The position numbers and the translations under genes are program-made. Shown one piece after another: positions 9,477-17,819 of a stretch of DNA of 36,665 bases; the stretch's first letter is position 1, and every line of letters begins with the position of its first letter. The notes beneath the pieces are model-generated. The model was not told the origin of the DNA and did no database searches. It saw only the letters and a program-made list of their open reading frames with translations. The DNA is from Actinobacillus ureae ATCC 25976 (lineage in GTDB: Bacteria > Pseudomonadota > Gammaproteobacteria > Enterobacterales > Pasteurellaceae): the NCBI RefSeq assembly GCF_000188255.1, contig NZ_GL831081.1, positions 182,667 to 219,331 of the forward strand, given 5' to 3'.

Positions 9477-9482
9477 AAAATT

Positions 9483-9510
9483 AAGGCGTATCATTCGATA
9501 CGCCTTTTAC
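9483..9510. terminator. Bidirectional terminator between msrA and the glycan cluster
   Basis: AAGGCGTATC (9483-9492) and GATACGCCTT (9497-9506) pair perfectly around four bases. T residues follow on the plus strand, and TTTTTTATTG follows on the minus strand. It ends msrA and, from the other side, the ten-gene glycan operon. Confidence 0.85.
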
Positions 9511-10311
9511 TTATTTACGGGTTAAGCTGTAAATTGCTTTTAATGCGCCAAGCGGTAAAATTCTTGGTAAACCTCGCATTAAGAAAATTGCGAATCCGGT
9601 TAACGGGTCATGAATTTTACATTCATTTTTTAGCTTCATTAAACGCCATTCACTTTTGAAATAATTCCAACCGTGACGACGGCTTACCATGCCGTTTCCT
9701 ACTCGAGCATATACTAATAAATCGGCTAAATTCGCCACGTTATTGCCGTTTGCCGCCATTGTTACCCAAAGATTATAGTCTTCTTGTAAATCTTGATAGC
9801 CACCGCATGCTTGTACCGCTGATTTTTTATAAGCAACCGTCATATGATTAAACGGGCAACGTAAGCGGGTAAATTTGACGATTTCTTCCGCTTTGGTTGG
9901 TACATTTCGATAAGCGACAATATCCTGAATATTTTCACCAAACTCAGCAATTTGTCCGCCAAAAATAATCGTATCCGGATTTTGTTCGATAAACGCTACT
10001 TGTTTTTCAAAACGTTCCGGCAAACAAATATCATCGGTATCCATACGGAAAACCCATTCGTGCGAACAATAATTTAAACCATCGTTCAGCGTTTTACCTA
10101 AACCACGATTTTGCTCAAAACGCACCGCTTTAATTGGCAATTGTTGTTCATATTCCACCACAATCGCATCCAGCTCCGGAGTGACTTTTCCGTCAAATAA
10201 CACCACGATTTCATCTGCCGGTCGAGTTTGTGCTTTTAAGCTTTCAAAACATTCTCTTAAAAACTGCGGATTTTCTTTGAAGTACAAAGACATTAAAACA
10301 GAGAATTTCAT
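9511..10311 (-). CDS. Family 2 glycosyltransferase (AmsE/LsgF-like)
   Basis: This 266-residue protein is a GT-A fold family 2 glycosyltransferase. It starts FSVLMSLYFKENPQFLRECFESL, has FDGKVTPEL after the first strand, and carries a metal-binding DTDD at about residue 92 (MDTDDICLPERF). A QEDYNLW motif follows. Its start and layout resemble amylovoran AmsE proteins and the last gene of the H. influenzae lsg locus (HI1695). Its ATG overlaps the stop of the preceding transferase by one base, implying translational coupling. It is the last gene of the cluster. Donor and acceptor cannot be read from the sequence; a hexose or N-acetylhexosamine would be usual. Confidence 0.85.
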   Translation of the reverse strand: MKFSVLMSLYFKENPQFLRECFESLKAQTRPADEIVVLFDGKVTPELDAIVVEYEQQLPIKAVRFEQNRGLGKTLNDGLNYCSHEWVFRMDTDDICLPERFEKQVAFIEQNPDTIIFGGQIAEFGENIQDIVAYRNVPTKAEEIVKFTRLRCPFNHMTVAYKKSAVQACGGYQDLQEDYNLWVTMAANGNNVANLADLLVYARVGNGMVSRRHGWNYFKSEWRLMKLKNECKIHDPLTGFAIFLMRGLPRILPLGALKAIYSLTRK

Positions 10312-11201
10312 TAAATAAACCTTTTCATATTAATTGCCAATTTTGGCGAGATAAACGTAACTATTGCGATAATTAAATGTTTCAAGCTGTAGCTACGTTT
10401 GAACATTTGCCAATAAGAACTTGCCGCTTGGCGGGAAAGATTCATCGCACAAGGGTAAGATAAAATATAGAGCGAATTCATCTCAAAATTTGCTGCTTGC
10501 GCATCTGTTTTCACATATTTTTGGCGAATTGCAGCTAATGCCAATTCGGTATTAGTGGTATTAGTCGAAACACTGGAACGTTTAGTGTGGAAAGCACAAA
10601 TACTAAGCGGTTGCTCCACAAAGACCGGCGCAAAGTTTGAACTAGAGACTAATTTCAGCACAAACTCATAATCTTCCAACGATTTTAAATCCGTTGCTAA
10701 GCAGCCCAATTCAAAAAAGAATGATTTTTTGATACCAAGCATCGGCATTCCACCAATTTTATTGGCAAGCAACATTGCATCTAAATTCAACTTTTCCGGA
10801 GGAAACGGTTTGGTGACATAACTGAATCCTTCATTTACCATCACACATTCCGCCGGATGATAAACAAAATTTGCCTGCGAATTTTGCGCCAACACCTGTG
10901 TAAGCACTTCACATTTTTGCGAAGCAAAACGATCGTCATCATCAAGGAATAGCAACCATTCATAATTGGCTTGTTCCGCGCCAACATTACGGCCACCGGC
11001 CGCCCCTTTATTCGTCTTATTACGAATTACTCTGACCGGAAATGCAAAATTTTGTTCAATAACGACCGCTTGTGTAGAGCAGTCGTCTACGATAATCACT
11101 TCAAAATTCTTTTTCGTCTGCTGCTCAAGACTAGCTAGCAACGCCAGAATTTCATTCGCACGATTATAAGACGGCACAATAATACTAAACATTTTTTCCA
11201 T
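10311..11201 (-). CDS. Family 2 glycosyltransferase (LsgE-like)
   Basis: This 296-residue protein has the N-terminal family 2 pattern FSIIVPSYNRANEILALL, VDDCS at about residue 40, and a DDDD metal-binding cluster in LFLDDDDRFAS. The LEDYEFVLKL segment supplies the likely catalytic acid. A C-terminal hydrophobic segment may touch the membrane. The chosen ATG at 11199-11201 has AAGAAAAG upstream; an internal ATG three codons later is also possible. The gene overlaps wzy by 17 bases and the next transferase by one base. It resembles HI1696 of the H. influenzae lsg locus by size and position. The sugar it transfers is unknown. Confidence 0.83.
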   Translation of the reverse strand: MEKMFSIIVPSYNRANEILALLASLEQQTKKNFEVIIVDDCSTQAVVIEQNFAFPVRVIRNKTNKGAAGGRNVGAEQANYEWLLFLDDDDRFASQKCEVLTQVLAQNSQANFVYHPAECVMVNEGFSYVTKPFPPEKLNLDAMLLANKIGGMPMLGIKKSFFFELGCLATDLKSLEDYEFVLKLVSSSNFAPVFVEQPLSICAFHTKRSSVSTNTTNTELALAAIRQKYVKTDAQAANFEMNSLYILSYPCAMNLSRQAASSYWQMFKRSYSLKHLIIAIVTFISPKLAINMKRFI

Positions 11202-12375
11202 CTTTTCTTCTTAACAATACGATCTGTTTACCTTTATCGCCAAATAGCGATAAAAACATAAGTAGCACCAACATGATGCTCGGATAAGCATAGGTATCGG
11301 CTTTAATATTTAAAACACTCAGAATAAACAGTGTAGAAAGCGTAAATTTCCAGCTTCCATCAAACCAGTTATCCGCAATACGTTTTACAAAATAAGCGGT
11401 GAAGGCAAAACAAACGAATACATAGCTCAGTCCACCATATAATGTTTGACGAATAAAACCAGAGTCCGAACCACCATAATAATGTAACTCTGGCGTATAG
11501 TAATAACCATCGCCCATCAAAATCTGTTTAATCTCCGGTAAAAATAAATGCTTATTTACCAAAGTATCGGTCGAGGAACTGACTCTATCCGCGCCAGATA
11601 AAATATTAATCACCGGTTCTAAGGCATGTGCAACATAAGGATGTTCAGGCAAATAAATCGCTAGCCCCAATACAATTGCAACAAAGAGCAACAGATAAGG
11701 GAGGTAACGCCACTTAAAATACAACAAGATACTTAGCACTGAAAAAGTAAAAAATGTCCGTCCGGAGATCACTCCGATAAATAAGATCAATAACACAAAA
11801 ACACTGTGCATATTATTGTGTTTCGTATTATACGCCAGCAGAAAATTAAGCAGCATTAAATAAAAAGCGCTTAATTGGAAAAAGGCAGCGGAAGTAATGT
11901 TATATAAACGATACTCTTGCTCTGATCCTCTAAACTTAGGTAAAAACAAACTCATGTTTGTACCTAAAGCAATGTCCGAAAAAATAGCGATTCCGGTTAA
12001 GCCCAAAATACCAATAAGCGCTTGTGTGCCAATCCCCCATTTTAGATCGTTAACCAGTTGATTCTGTTTATCAACTCGTCCATAAAACAGGTTATAAATC
12101 ACAACCCCGAAACCAAATAGAATCAAGGTTTTCGAATACATAATCAATACGGAAAAATCTTTCGTGCCGTTAATCAGAAGAGGCATTGCCGAGAGTACAA
12201 TTAATGCTAAAATTACAGTAATACTGTCAACCGGCACTCGAATACCGTCAATTCGTTTTTGGTACCAACGATAGGCAAGTAATACACAAGAAAATGCCCC
12301 AGCCACGAATGCCATTCGAATAAAATGCATTACCCATGGGTCATAGATATAAAACAAATTAATTAATGCACTCAT
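11185..12375 (-). CDS. wzy: Probable oligosaccharide repeat-unit polymerase (Wzy-like)
   Basis: This 396-residue protein has about ten to twelve hydrophobic helices and a long periplasmic-type loop before the last helices (about 245-300). That loop holds MGDGYYYTPELHYYGGSDSGF followed by RQTLYGGL; the GGSDSG-x-x-RQ-x-x-GG pattern is typical of O-antigen and polysaccharide polymerases. Wzy enzymes join lipid-linked repeat units at the periplasmic face of the inner membrane. The neighbouring Wzx-type flippase supports this. An O-antigen ligase is a less likely alternative, since both families share low sequence conservation. It sits seven bases after the GT25 gene and overlaps the next GT2. Confidence 0.72.
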   Translation of the reverse strand: MSALINLFYIYDPWVMHFIRMAFVAGAFSCVLLAYRWYQKRIDGIRVPVDSITVILALIVLSAMPLLINGTKDFSVLIMYSKTLILFGFGVVIYNLFYGRVDKQNQLVNDLKWGIGTQALIGILGLTGIAIFSDIALGTNMSLFLPKFRGSEQEYRLYNITSAAFFQLSAFYLMLLNFLLAYNTKHNNMHSVFVLLILFIGVISGRTFFTFSVLSILLYFKWRYLPYLLLFVAIVLGLAIYLPEHPYVAHALEPVINILSGADRVSSSTDTLVNKHLFLPEIKQILMGDGYYYTPELHYYGGSDSGFIRQTLYGGLSYVFVCFAFTAYFVKRIADNWFDGSWKFTLSTLFILSVLNIKADTYAYPSIMLVLLMFLSLFGDKGKQIVLLRRKDGKNV

Positions 12376-12382
12376 ATTTTCT

Positions 12383-13153
12383 CTAGTTAAAAGCGTTACG
12401 TTTAATTGCTAATAATTTTTTCAGCGGATATTTTAAAATTTTCTTAAAAGTAGCTTGCTGCTGCGAAGCTCTTGCGCCTTCTAAATTACTAGTTAAGACC
12501 GGATTTTCAATTGCCATCAAAGGACGAACCACTAAGATATCCAATCCCCATTGCTGCTCAAATAAAATAAAATCATCCGCTAACCAAAACGGTAATGCTC
12601 CCGTTGTTAAAAATTTTCTAGCACTGGATTTTTTGATTAAATAAGCAACCGTACCCGCATAATAATTTTTATAAGGATACGCCAAACGATAAGTCGTATT
12701 ATCAATTGGCTTCATTTGCTGCTTAAAAGTAGTTGGGAATTCAATTTCCAACAACGGATCTTCAAAACTTAAAATTTTAGATTGACCGACCAAAATAATA
12801 TCTGCCCTCAAATCTTGCTGAACCAACTTATCTAACGTGTACTGGAAACCTTGATTAAAAAGCGCATCATCTTCACATACCAAACAATATTCATGCTCAG
12901 TAATGCTTTCATCATTAATGATTTGTTGATACACGCCCAAATGACTAAATGTACAACCGACCTCGCCTTTGGTGGCTTTACGCTGATAACGCTGCTCAAA
13001 TTTGGTTAAATCATATTTTTGTGCAAGTTCTTGCCATTCAAGCGACATCGTATTGATTGCATCAAATACTTGAAAATCCGCCGTATCCGGTTGAGAGAAA
13101 AACAGTTCACGGCGTGCGCTATCTTTTGCTAAAGAAATTAAATATTTTTTCAT
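12383..13153 (-). CDS. Family 25 glycosyltransferase (LOS beta-galactosyltransferase type)
   Basis: The 256-residue protein matches the GT25 pattern of LgtB, LgtE and Lic2A enzymes. It begins KKYLISLAKDSARR, has GEVGCTFSHLGVYQQI at about 64-79, and the metal-binding CEDDA near residue 94. A later DDFILFEQ segment also fits. GT25 enzymes usually transfer galactose from UDP-galactose to a GlcNAc or glucose on the lipooligosaccharide. A galactose would give the normal acceptor for the GT52 enzyme encoded three bases upstream. The exact linkage cannot be read from sequence. Confidence 0.85.
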   Translation of the reverse strand: MKKYLISLAKDSARRELFFSQPDTADFQVFDAINTMSLEWQELAQKYDLTKFEQRYQRKATKGEVGCTFSHLGVYQQIINDESITEHEYCLVCEDDALFNQGFQYTLDKLVQQDLRADIILVGQSKILSFEDPLLEIEFPTTFKQQMKPIDNTTYRLAYPYKNYYAGTVAYLIKKSSARKFLTTGALPFWLADDFILFEQQWGLDILVVRPLMAIENPVLTSNLEGARASQQQATFKKILKYPLKKLLAIKRNAFN

Positions 13154-13156
13154 TTT

Positions 13157-14086
13157 TTAAATATCAACAATATTAATGCCAACTTGTTCAAACAAATTAT
13201 AACAAGCCAAATACACAGGATTATTTAATTGAGGTCGAATTGAAACCACTTCAATATTCGGATGATTCATTACGTTCAATACCGCACCGCTAAAATAAGT
13301 ATATATAATATATTTTTGTTCGTTCGCAGCTTGGTAAATATAATCCTCAAAAATTAAATCCGTATTGATGTATTCAACCCCAGTCAAGCGATAGCGTTCT
13401 CGAGGATGAGGTAGATACGCTGTAATCCCAAATTGTTGAATAACTCGCTCTGCTAACGCAATATTTTCCTTGGCATCATCAAAAAGTGGCTGGCCAAGTA
13501 ACAACTTAATCGGTTCGTGCTGACAAGCGGTCTGATTTTGCGTTAATTTTGCAAAAGAAATTGCTTCAACATTCTCAATAATATTTGGTAAATTCGGATA
13601 AATCGTATAATGCTTACTCGATAATGCTCGCAAAGTTTGAGTGCTATAGCGGTTTCCTAATAAACAATTCACTATTTTACGCTTTAATGTTTTCGGCGAA
13701 TCTTGATAATAAATACTATTCGGCACGATATTAGCAGTACCGTCATCAAATGTATGTAGTTGCTTAAAACTCACTGTACTACAAATCAATTGAACGAATT
13801 GATCATCAATACTTGCTACAAATAATTTTTCAACATTTAAATTTTTTACTTTTTGCTTAGCACGCAATAATGCGATTAATAAGTTCAGCTTGCCGGACTT
13901 TGGATAGCTAAATAAGAAAGCCTCTTTGCAAAACTTGCTAAATCGTACCCAATAATTCTGAAACTTATGATTATTATAAGATTCAAAAGTAAACATGATG
14001 CCGAAAAATTCCTGTTCTGGGTATTTCTGCATAATTTTTTCCGCCACAAGCACCTGTAAAGGTGTATGGCAAATAATTAAATTCAT
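13157..14086 (-). CDS. Family 52 glycosyltransferase, probable LOS sialyltransferase
   Basis: This 309-residue protein has the GT52 hallmarks: an N-terminal LIICHTPLQVLVAE, the HTFDDGTAN motif in the middle, a PHPRERYR segment containing the HP motif, and the late TYFSGAVLNVMN serine motif. GT52 includes the Neisseria, H. ducreyi and H. influenzae LsgB sialyltransferases that cap lipooligosaccharide with CMP-Neu5Ac. Some GT52 members transfer other sugars, but the upstream neu genes make CMP-sialic acid, which strongly favours sialyltransferase activity. It overlaps the wzx stop by one base. An uptake signal lies inside the gene (13523-13532). Confidence 0.85.
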   Translation of the reverse strand: MNLIICHTPLQVLVAEKIMQKYPEQEFFGIMFTFESYNNHKFQNYWVRFSKFCKEAFLFSYPKSGKLNLLIALLRAKQKVKNLNVEKLFVASIDDQFVQLICSTVSFKQLHTFDDGTANIVPNSIYYQDSPKTLKRKIVNCLLGNRYSTQTLRALSSKHYTIYPNLPNIIENVEAISFAKLTQNQTACQHEPIKLLLGQPLFDDAKENIALAERVIQQFGITAYLPHPRERYRLTGVEYINTDLIFEDYIYQAANEQKYIIYTYFSGAVLNVMNHPNIEVVSIRPQLNNPVYLACYNLFEQVGINIVDI

Positions 14087-15294
14087 TAAGTTTCCGTTCT
14101 CACTCTTTTAGTCATGCTATATAAAATTGGCAGTAAACTTACTCCGCCAATAATACTCGCATAAGGCACATACTCAATTTTAGTCTTCGCTAACAATAAT
14201 AAGCTGATTACATATACAACGGTAGATAATACCGAAGAAAGTGAAATAATTTTATTTTTTCCGTAATAAAAAAAATAATTCACCAAAATAAAATAGGGAA
14301 CCGTTAACGAAGTTGATAATAAAAATAAGACAATAAAATACTTCGTGCCAATAAATTGATTCCCTAATAACCAAACTACTACGGACTCAGGAATCATCCA
14401 CATAATTAATGAAGGAATTGGCACAAATAATAGTGAATAAGCTGCCCATTTATGCACCTTATTCAAAGTAATCGTTTTTTGTTTTAAGCCTTCATAAAAA
14501 TAAGGAAGCGTCGCTTTATTTAATGCTTGTAATAAAATCATTAAAATTGCGGCAATTTGCGCTCCCATAGCATAAAGCCCCAAATCAAACTGGCTAAATT
14601 GATGGAAAATAAAAATTCTGTCCAGCTGTCCTTTTAAATAAAAGCTCGCTTGGTGTAACAACAGCGGCACACCAAACCCTAATAAATACATTAATCCAAG
14701 TTTATGCTGATGTAAGCTAAATCTTCTATGACTATTAATTTTTCTGGAATACAGAAAGTACGCTAAACAGAATACAATCAAATTACCAAACAAAATCGCT
14801 AAAATGCGTTTTTCAACTAGATCCGTTTGATAAAACTCCAACATCGCTACTGTCAAAATCACGGAGACAAAGCTCGTCAGTGATTGAATAACCATATAAG
14901 GAATCGCTTGTTTTTGACATTGGCGAACACTCAACTGTACCGCTAAAAACGATTGAAATACCGCAGAGATAGCTAAGTAAGCAATGATTTCAGCCTCAAA
15001 ATACCAACAAATAGCCAAAATAATCGAGCCGACCAAGGTCGTATAGGCATATCCAGTTGAGACAACTAAATTAAGCGAACGTTTTCCATAAAAATAAAAA
15101 TAACGTGCAACTGCGCCTTCCTGACTTAACCCGACTAAGATAAGAAAAAGCACAAGGTAAGTCTGATAATATGACAATTCACCATAGCCCTGCACCCCTA
15201 ACTTACGAGATAAATAGGGTAATAATAAAAAAGGAACGGCTTTTGAAATCAATTCACCGCCAAGGTAAATAACACTATCTTTTACAGCTTTCAT
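14086..15294 (-). CDS. wzx: Polysaccharide flippase of the Wzx/LsgA type
   Basis: This 402-residue, highly hydrophobic protein has about twelve membrane helices and starts [29 protein letters not shown], the usual opening of MOP-superfamily O-antigen flippases (abridged: [19 protein letters not shown]). It should flip lipid-linked oligosaccharide across the inner membrane. I take the ATG at 15292-15294, because an earlier ATG at 15346-15348 lies inside an uptake-signal hairpin and adds residues unlike the family. No strong ribosome site is visible before the ATG. Size and position match HI1700 (LsgA) of H. influenzae. It overlaps the GT52 gene by one base. Confidence 0.88.
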   Translation of the reverse strand: MKAVKDSVIYLGGELISKAVPFLLLPYLSRKLGVQGYGELSYYQTYLVLFLILVGLSQEGAVARYFYFYGKRSLNLVVSTGYAYTTLVGSIILAICWYFEAEIIAYLAISAVFQSFLAVQLSVRQCQKQAIPYMVIQSLTSFVSVILTVAMLEFYQTDLVEKRILAILFGNLIVFCLAYFLYSRKINSHRRFSLHQHKLGLMYLLGFGVPLLLHQASFYLKGQLDRIFIFHQFSQFDLGLYAMGAQIAAILMILLQALNKATLPYFYEGLKQKTITLNKVHKWAAYSLLFVPIPSLIMWMIPESVVVWLLGNQFIGTKYFIVLFLLSTSLTVPYFILVNYFFYYGKNKIISLSSVLSTVVYVISLLLLAKTKIEYVPYASIIGGVSLLPILYSMTKRVRTET

Positions 15295-15318
15295 AGTTTG
15301 AAAAAAATAAAGAAAATT

Positions 15319-15345
15319 AACCGCTTGTAAGGCAAACAAGCGGTT
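15319..15345 (-). terminator. Uptake-signal palindrome between neuC and wzx
   Basis: AACCGCTTGT (15319-15328) and ACAAGCGGTT (15336-15345) are perfect 10-base inverted copies of the uptake-signal core, with a seven-base loop. On the minus strand the hairpin is followed by AATTTTCTTTATTTTTTT, so it has the form of an intrinsic terminator inside the operon, seven bases after the neuC stop. Confidence 0.8.
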
Positions 15346-15351
15346 CAATTT

Positions 15352-16509
15352 TTAAGGAAGATCGTAAAAAGCTTTCGGTTGATCTTTTTCAACGTCATTC
15401 AAAAAGTGTTTAATCACTTTATAAGCTTTTTCCATCGCATTTTCTTGATAATAAGGATTTGTCATCTGCGGCAAACACTGTTGAAAATCTACTGAGATTA
15501 ATTGCTCAATGCCGGCTTTAATCGCTTCGGTGGTCGTTTCCACGCCAATCACCGTTTCGCCACGAAAACGTCCTTGCTGACGGTTGCCGATATTTACCGT
15601 GCCGACACCACAACTTGGCGCTTCCAATAAACCGGATGAGCTATTGCCAATTAAGCCTTTCGAATATTTAATCAATGCTAGATATTCTTCCGGTTTCACT
15701 GAAGTGAAGAAGCAATAGCCGTTCTGTGCCGTATAAGTTTCAAAACGATTGAAGATTTGATCCGCACTGGTATCCGAATTCGAGCCGATAAACACAAATT
15801 GATAGCGACCTTTAAACTGATCTAACGCAGCTAATAATTGCTCCACTTGCTCTAACACCGGTTGCTCGGTGAGCGTTTCCGGATGGAATACAACCATAAA
15901 GTAGTCACTGGTCGGAATTTGGCGAGTTTCAATTAATTGCGCTCGGCTTGGTAAAGTGAGTAATAAGCTGTTTTCTGCGCCTAATGAACCTACGTTATGT
16001 ACATATTTCGGATCTTCACCCAACTGAATCACACGCTTTTTATATTCTTCGGTTGCAGTTAAATGCAGCTTTGACATTTTAGTAATGCAATGACGAATAA
16101 ATTCATCATAATTACCGAGTGTTTGTTCACCACCGTGTAAATGAATCAACGGAATATTGTGCATTGCCGCTGCCGTTGCCACCGCCAGCATTTCATAGCG
16201 ATCACCTAACACCATCACTGCATCATATTTGTGTTGCTGAAAATGCGCCCCGAAATGATCTAAACATTCCGCCATCGAATGAATAATCGTTTGGTTATTT
16301 TCAGCATTGAGTGTAAGCGGAATACGTTCGGCAATCTCGAAGCCGTCTTGTTCGATAACCGTCACCGTACTACCGTACTGGGCGTCTAGGTGCATTGCAG
16401 TCGCCACCAATGAGAAATCCAATTCCGGATCATCATTTAATTTTTTTAGTAGGCGTTTTACGATACCATACTCGGCTCTTGAACCTGTTATATACGCAAT
16501 TCGTTTCAT
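15352..16509 (-). CDS. neuC: UDP-GlcNAc 2-epimerase, hydrolysing (sialic acid pathway)
   Basis: NeuC converts UDP-N-acetylglucosamine to N-acetylmannosamine and UDP, the first committed step of sialic acid synthesis. The 385-residue product is close to the E. coli K1 enzyme in length. It has the family start RIAYITGSRAEYGIVKRLL, VLGDRYEMLA, LIHLHGGE, and the C-terminal IGNSSSGLLEAP and NIGNRQQGR segments that bind UDP. Its ATG overlaps the neuA stop by one base, so translation is probably coupled. The non-hydrolysing WecB-type epimerases are longer-range relatives; these motifs and the neu context favour the hydrolysing type. Confidence 0.93.
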   Translation of the reverse strand: MKRIAYITGSRAEYGIVKRLLKKLNDDPELDFSLVATAMHLDAQYGSTVTVIEQDGFEIAERIPLTLNAENNQTIIHSMAECLDHFGAHFQQHKYDAVMVLGDRYEMLAVATAAAMHNIPLIHLHGGEQTLGNYDEFIRHCITKMSKLHLTATEEYKKRVIQLGEDPKYVHNVGSLGAENSLLLTLPSRAQLIETRQIPTSDYFMVVFHPETLTEQPVLEQVEQLLAALDQFKGRYQFVFIGSNSDTSADQIFNRFETYTAQNGYCFFTSVKPEEYLALIKYSKGLIGNSSSGLLEAPSCGVGTVNIGNRQQGRFRGETVIGVETTTEAIKAGIEQLISVDFQQCLPQMTNPYYQENAMEKAYKVIKHFLNDVEKDQPKAFYDLP

Positions 16510-17771
16510 TACTTGATCTCTTGTTCCAAAATAGCGGTCAATTTTTCATAGCCTTTTGCATTTAAGTGCAAGCCATCCGTAGTAAATTCCATCACAAGTT
16601 TGCCGTATTGGTCACAAAATGCTTGGTATAAATCTATCCAAATCACATTGGTTAATGACGCTTTTAGTAATTGATTCAGTGCGATAATTTTCTCGTTACT
16701 ACGTTCCGCTCTAAAAGCAACCGGAGTAATTTCTAAAAAGTAAATATTGATATCCGAGCGAATCGCTTTGAGCTTAGCAATCAAATCTTGAATGGCACGA
16801 CAAATAGACTCATTCGTCTCACCATCGCGAGTCAAGTCATTTGTGCCTAACATCACAATAACATCGTTACCCAATGTTTTAATTATGCCTTTATCAATAA
16901 TTTCAGCTAAATATTCTTTCGCAGAAATACCAGAAAAACCGAGGTTACACACACTTTTGCCGTTTAGCGATTGAAGCTGCCATTGGTCTAAAATCGAATG
17001 TCCGACTAGGGTAATGTCCGTATTTTGTGTAAATAGCTCTTTTTTACTTAGAATACGAATACGGATGCGATCCAACTGTAATTTTTCTTGCTGGCGTTGC
17101 TGCATAATGAAGTAGAAATATTCGAAGTCCTTACGATCATCAATATCAATAGAAACATCCTTATCCATAAAATAAGCCAATGATTTCACACCATAGAAAT
17201 GTTTCTGCTCAAGATAAGCGGTCGGTTTTGCAATAAAAATTGCACCGTTCGGCGAATATTCCGGATGATACTGCTGACGAGCGTAATTGGAATAATCCAA
17301 TTGGAAATGTTTCAAACTTTCATCTTCTTCAATCGGGCGAGTTAATGTGGTCGGCTTATGCGCATCAGAGACCGACACACAAAAATCAAAATGTTCAAAC
17401 TGCGCTTCAAACTTAGCACAAGCGTCTTGAATATGCTGTGCGGTACGAAGCGGCGAGGTCGGTTGCAATAATACGAAGTAATCAAATGCGGTCGATTGAT
17501 ATTGTTGTAATACATCTTCAATAACCACAAATGAGCTAGCTTTATCGCCGGCTAAATGTGGCGCACGTTTGATAAATTCAATCGGATAATGTGCAAGCAA
17601 ATCAATATATTCTTGCGAGTCTGTACTCACAATAATTTTGTCAAATTCGCCAGACTCAATCGCCGCTTCAATCGAATACGCCATTAATGGTTTACCTTCG
17701 ACCAATAACACATTTTTATTCGGCAATCCTTTTGAACCGGAACGTGCCGTGATAATTGCAATTTTTTTCAT
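16509..17771 (-). CDS. neuA: CMP-sialic acid synthetase with C-terminal SGNH esterase domain
   Basis: The N-terminal half (about 1-228) is a CMP-Neu5Ac synthetase with IITARSGSKGLPNKN, IVSTDSQEY, LLQPTSPLRT and DIDDRKDFEYF; it activates sialic acid with CTP. The C-terminal half (about 250-420) is an SGNH hydrolase: GHS with likely catalytic Ser259, GTND at about 309-312, and DGLHLN at about 396-401. E. coli K1 NeuA has the same two-domain form, where the extra domain removes O-acetyl groups from sialic acid. The 420-residue length matches that class and not the short NeuA of H. influenzae type. It lies 48 bases after neuB with a hairpin between. Confidence 0.93.
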   Translation of the reverse strand: MKKIAIITARSGSKGLPNKNVLLVEGKPLMAYSIEAAIESGEFDKIIVSTDSQEYIDLLAHYPIEFIKRAPHLAGDKASSFVVIEDVLQQYQSTAFDYFVLLQPTSPLRTAQHIQDACAKFEAQFEHFDFCVSVSDAHKPTTLTRPIEEDESLKHFQLDYSNYARQQYHPEYSPNGAIFIAKPTAYLEQKHFYGVKSLAYFMDKDVSIDIDDRKDFEYFYFIMQQRQQEKLQLDRIRIRILSKKELFTQNTDITLVGHSILDQWQLQSLNGKSVCNLGFSGISAKEYLAEIIDKGIIKTLGNDVIVMLGTNDLTRDGETNESICRAIQDLIAKLKAIRSDINIYFLEITPVAFRAERSNEKIIALNQLLKASLTNVIWIDLYQAFCDQYGKLVMEFTTDGLHLNAKGYEKLTAILEQEIK

Positions 17772-17797
17772 AAATTTGACCGCTTATAAACTGAAAA

Positions 17798-17815
17798 TGC
17801 CCCCAAATGGGGGCA
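17798..17815 (-). terminator. GC-rich hairpin between neuB and neuA
   Basis: TGCCCCC and GGGGGCA (17798-17815) pair perfectly around AAAT, immediately after the neuB stop. On the minus strand it is followed by TTTTCAG, a short T run, so it may attenuate or stabilise the transcript rather than stop it fully. Confidence 0.55.
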
Positions 17816-17819
17816 AGAA

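Noticed and set aside
15346-15348. Upstream ATG as the start of the flippase
   Set aside because: It lies inside the uptake-signal hairpin and adds 18 residues unlike the family; the ATG at 15292-15294 fits the usual N terminus.
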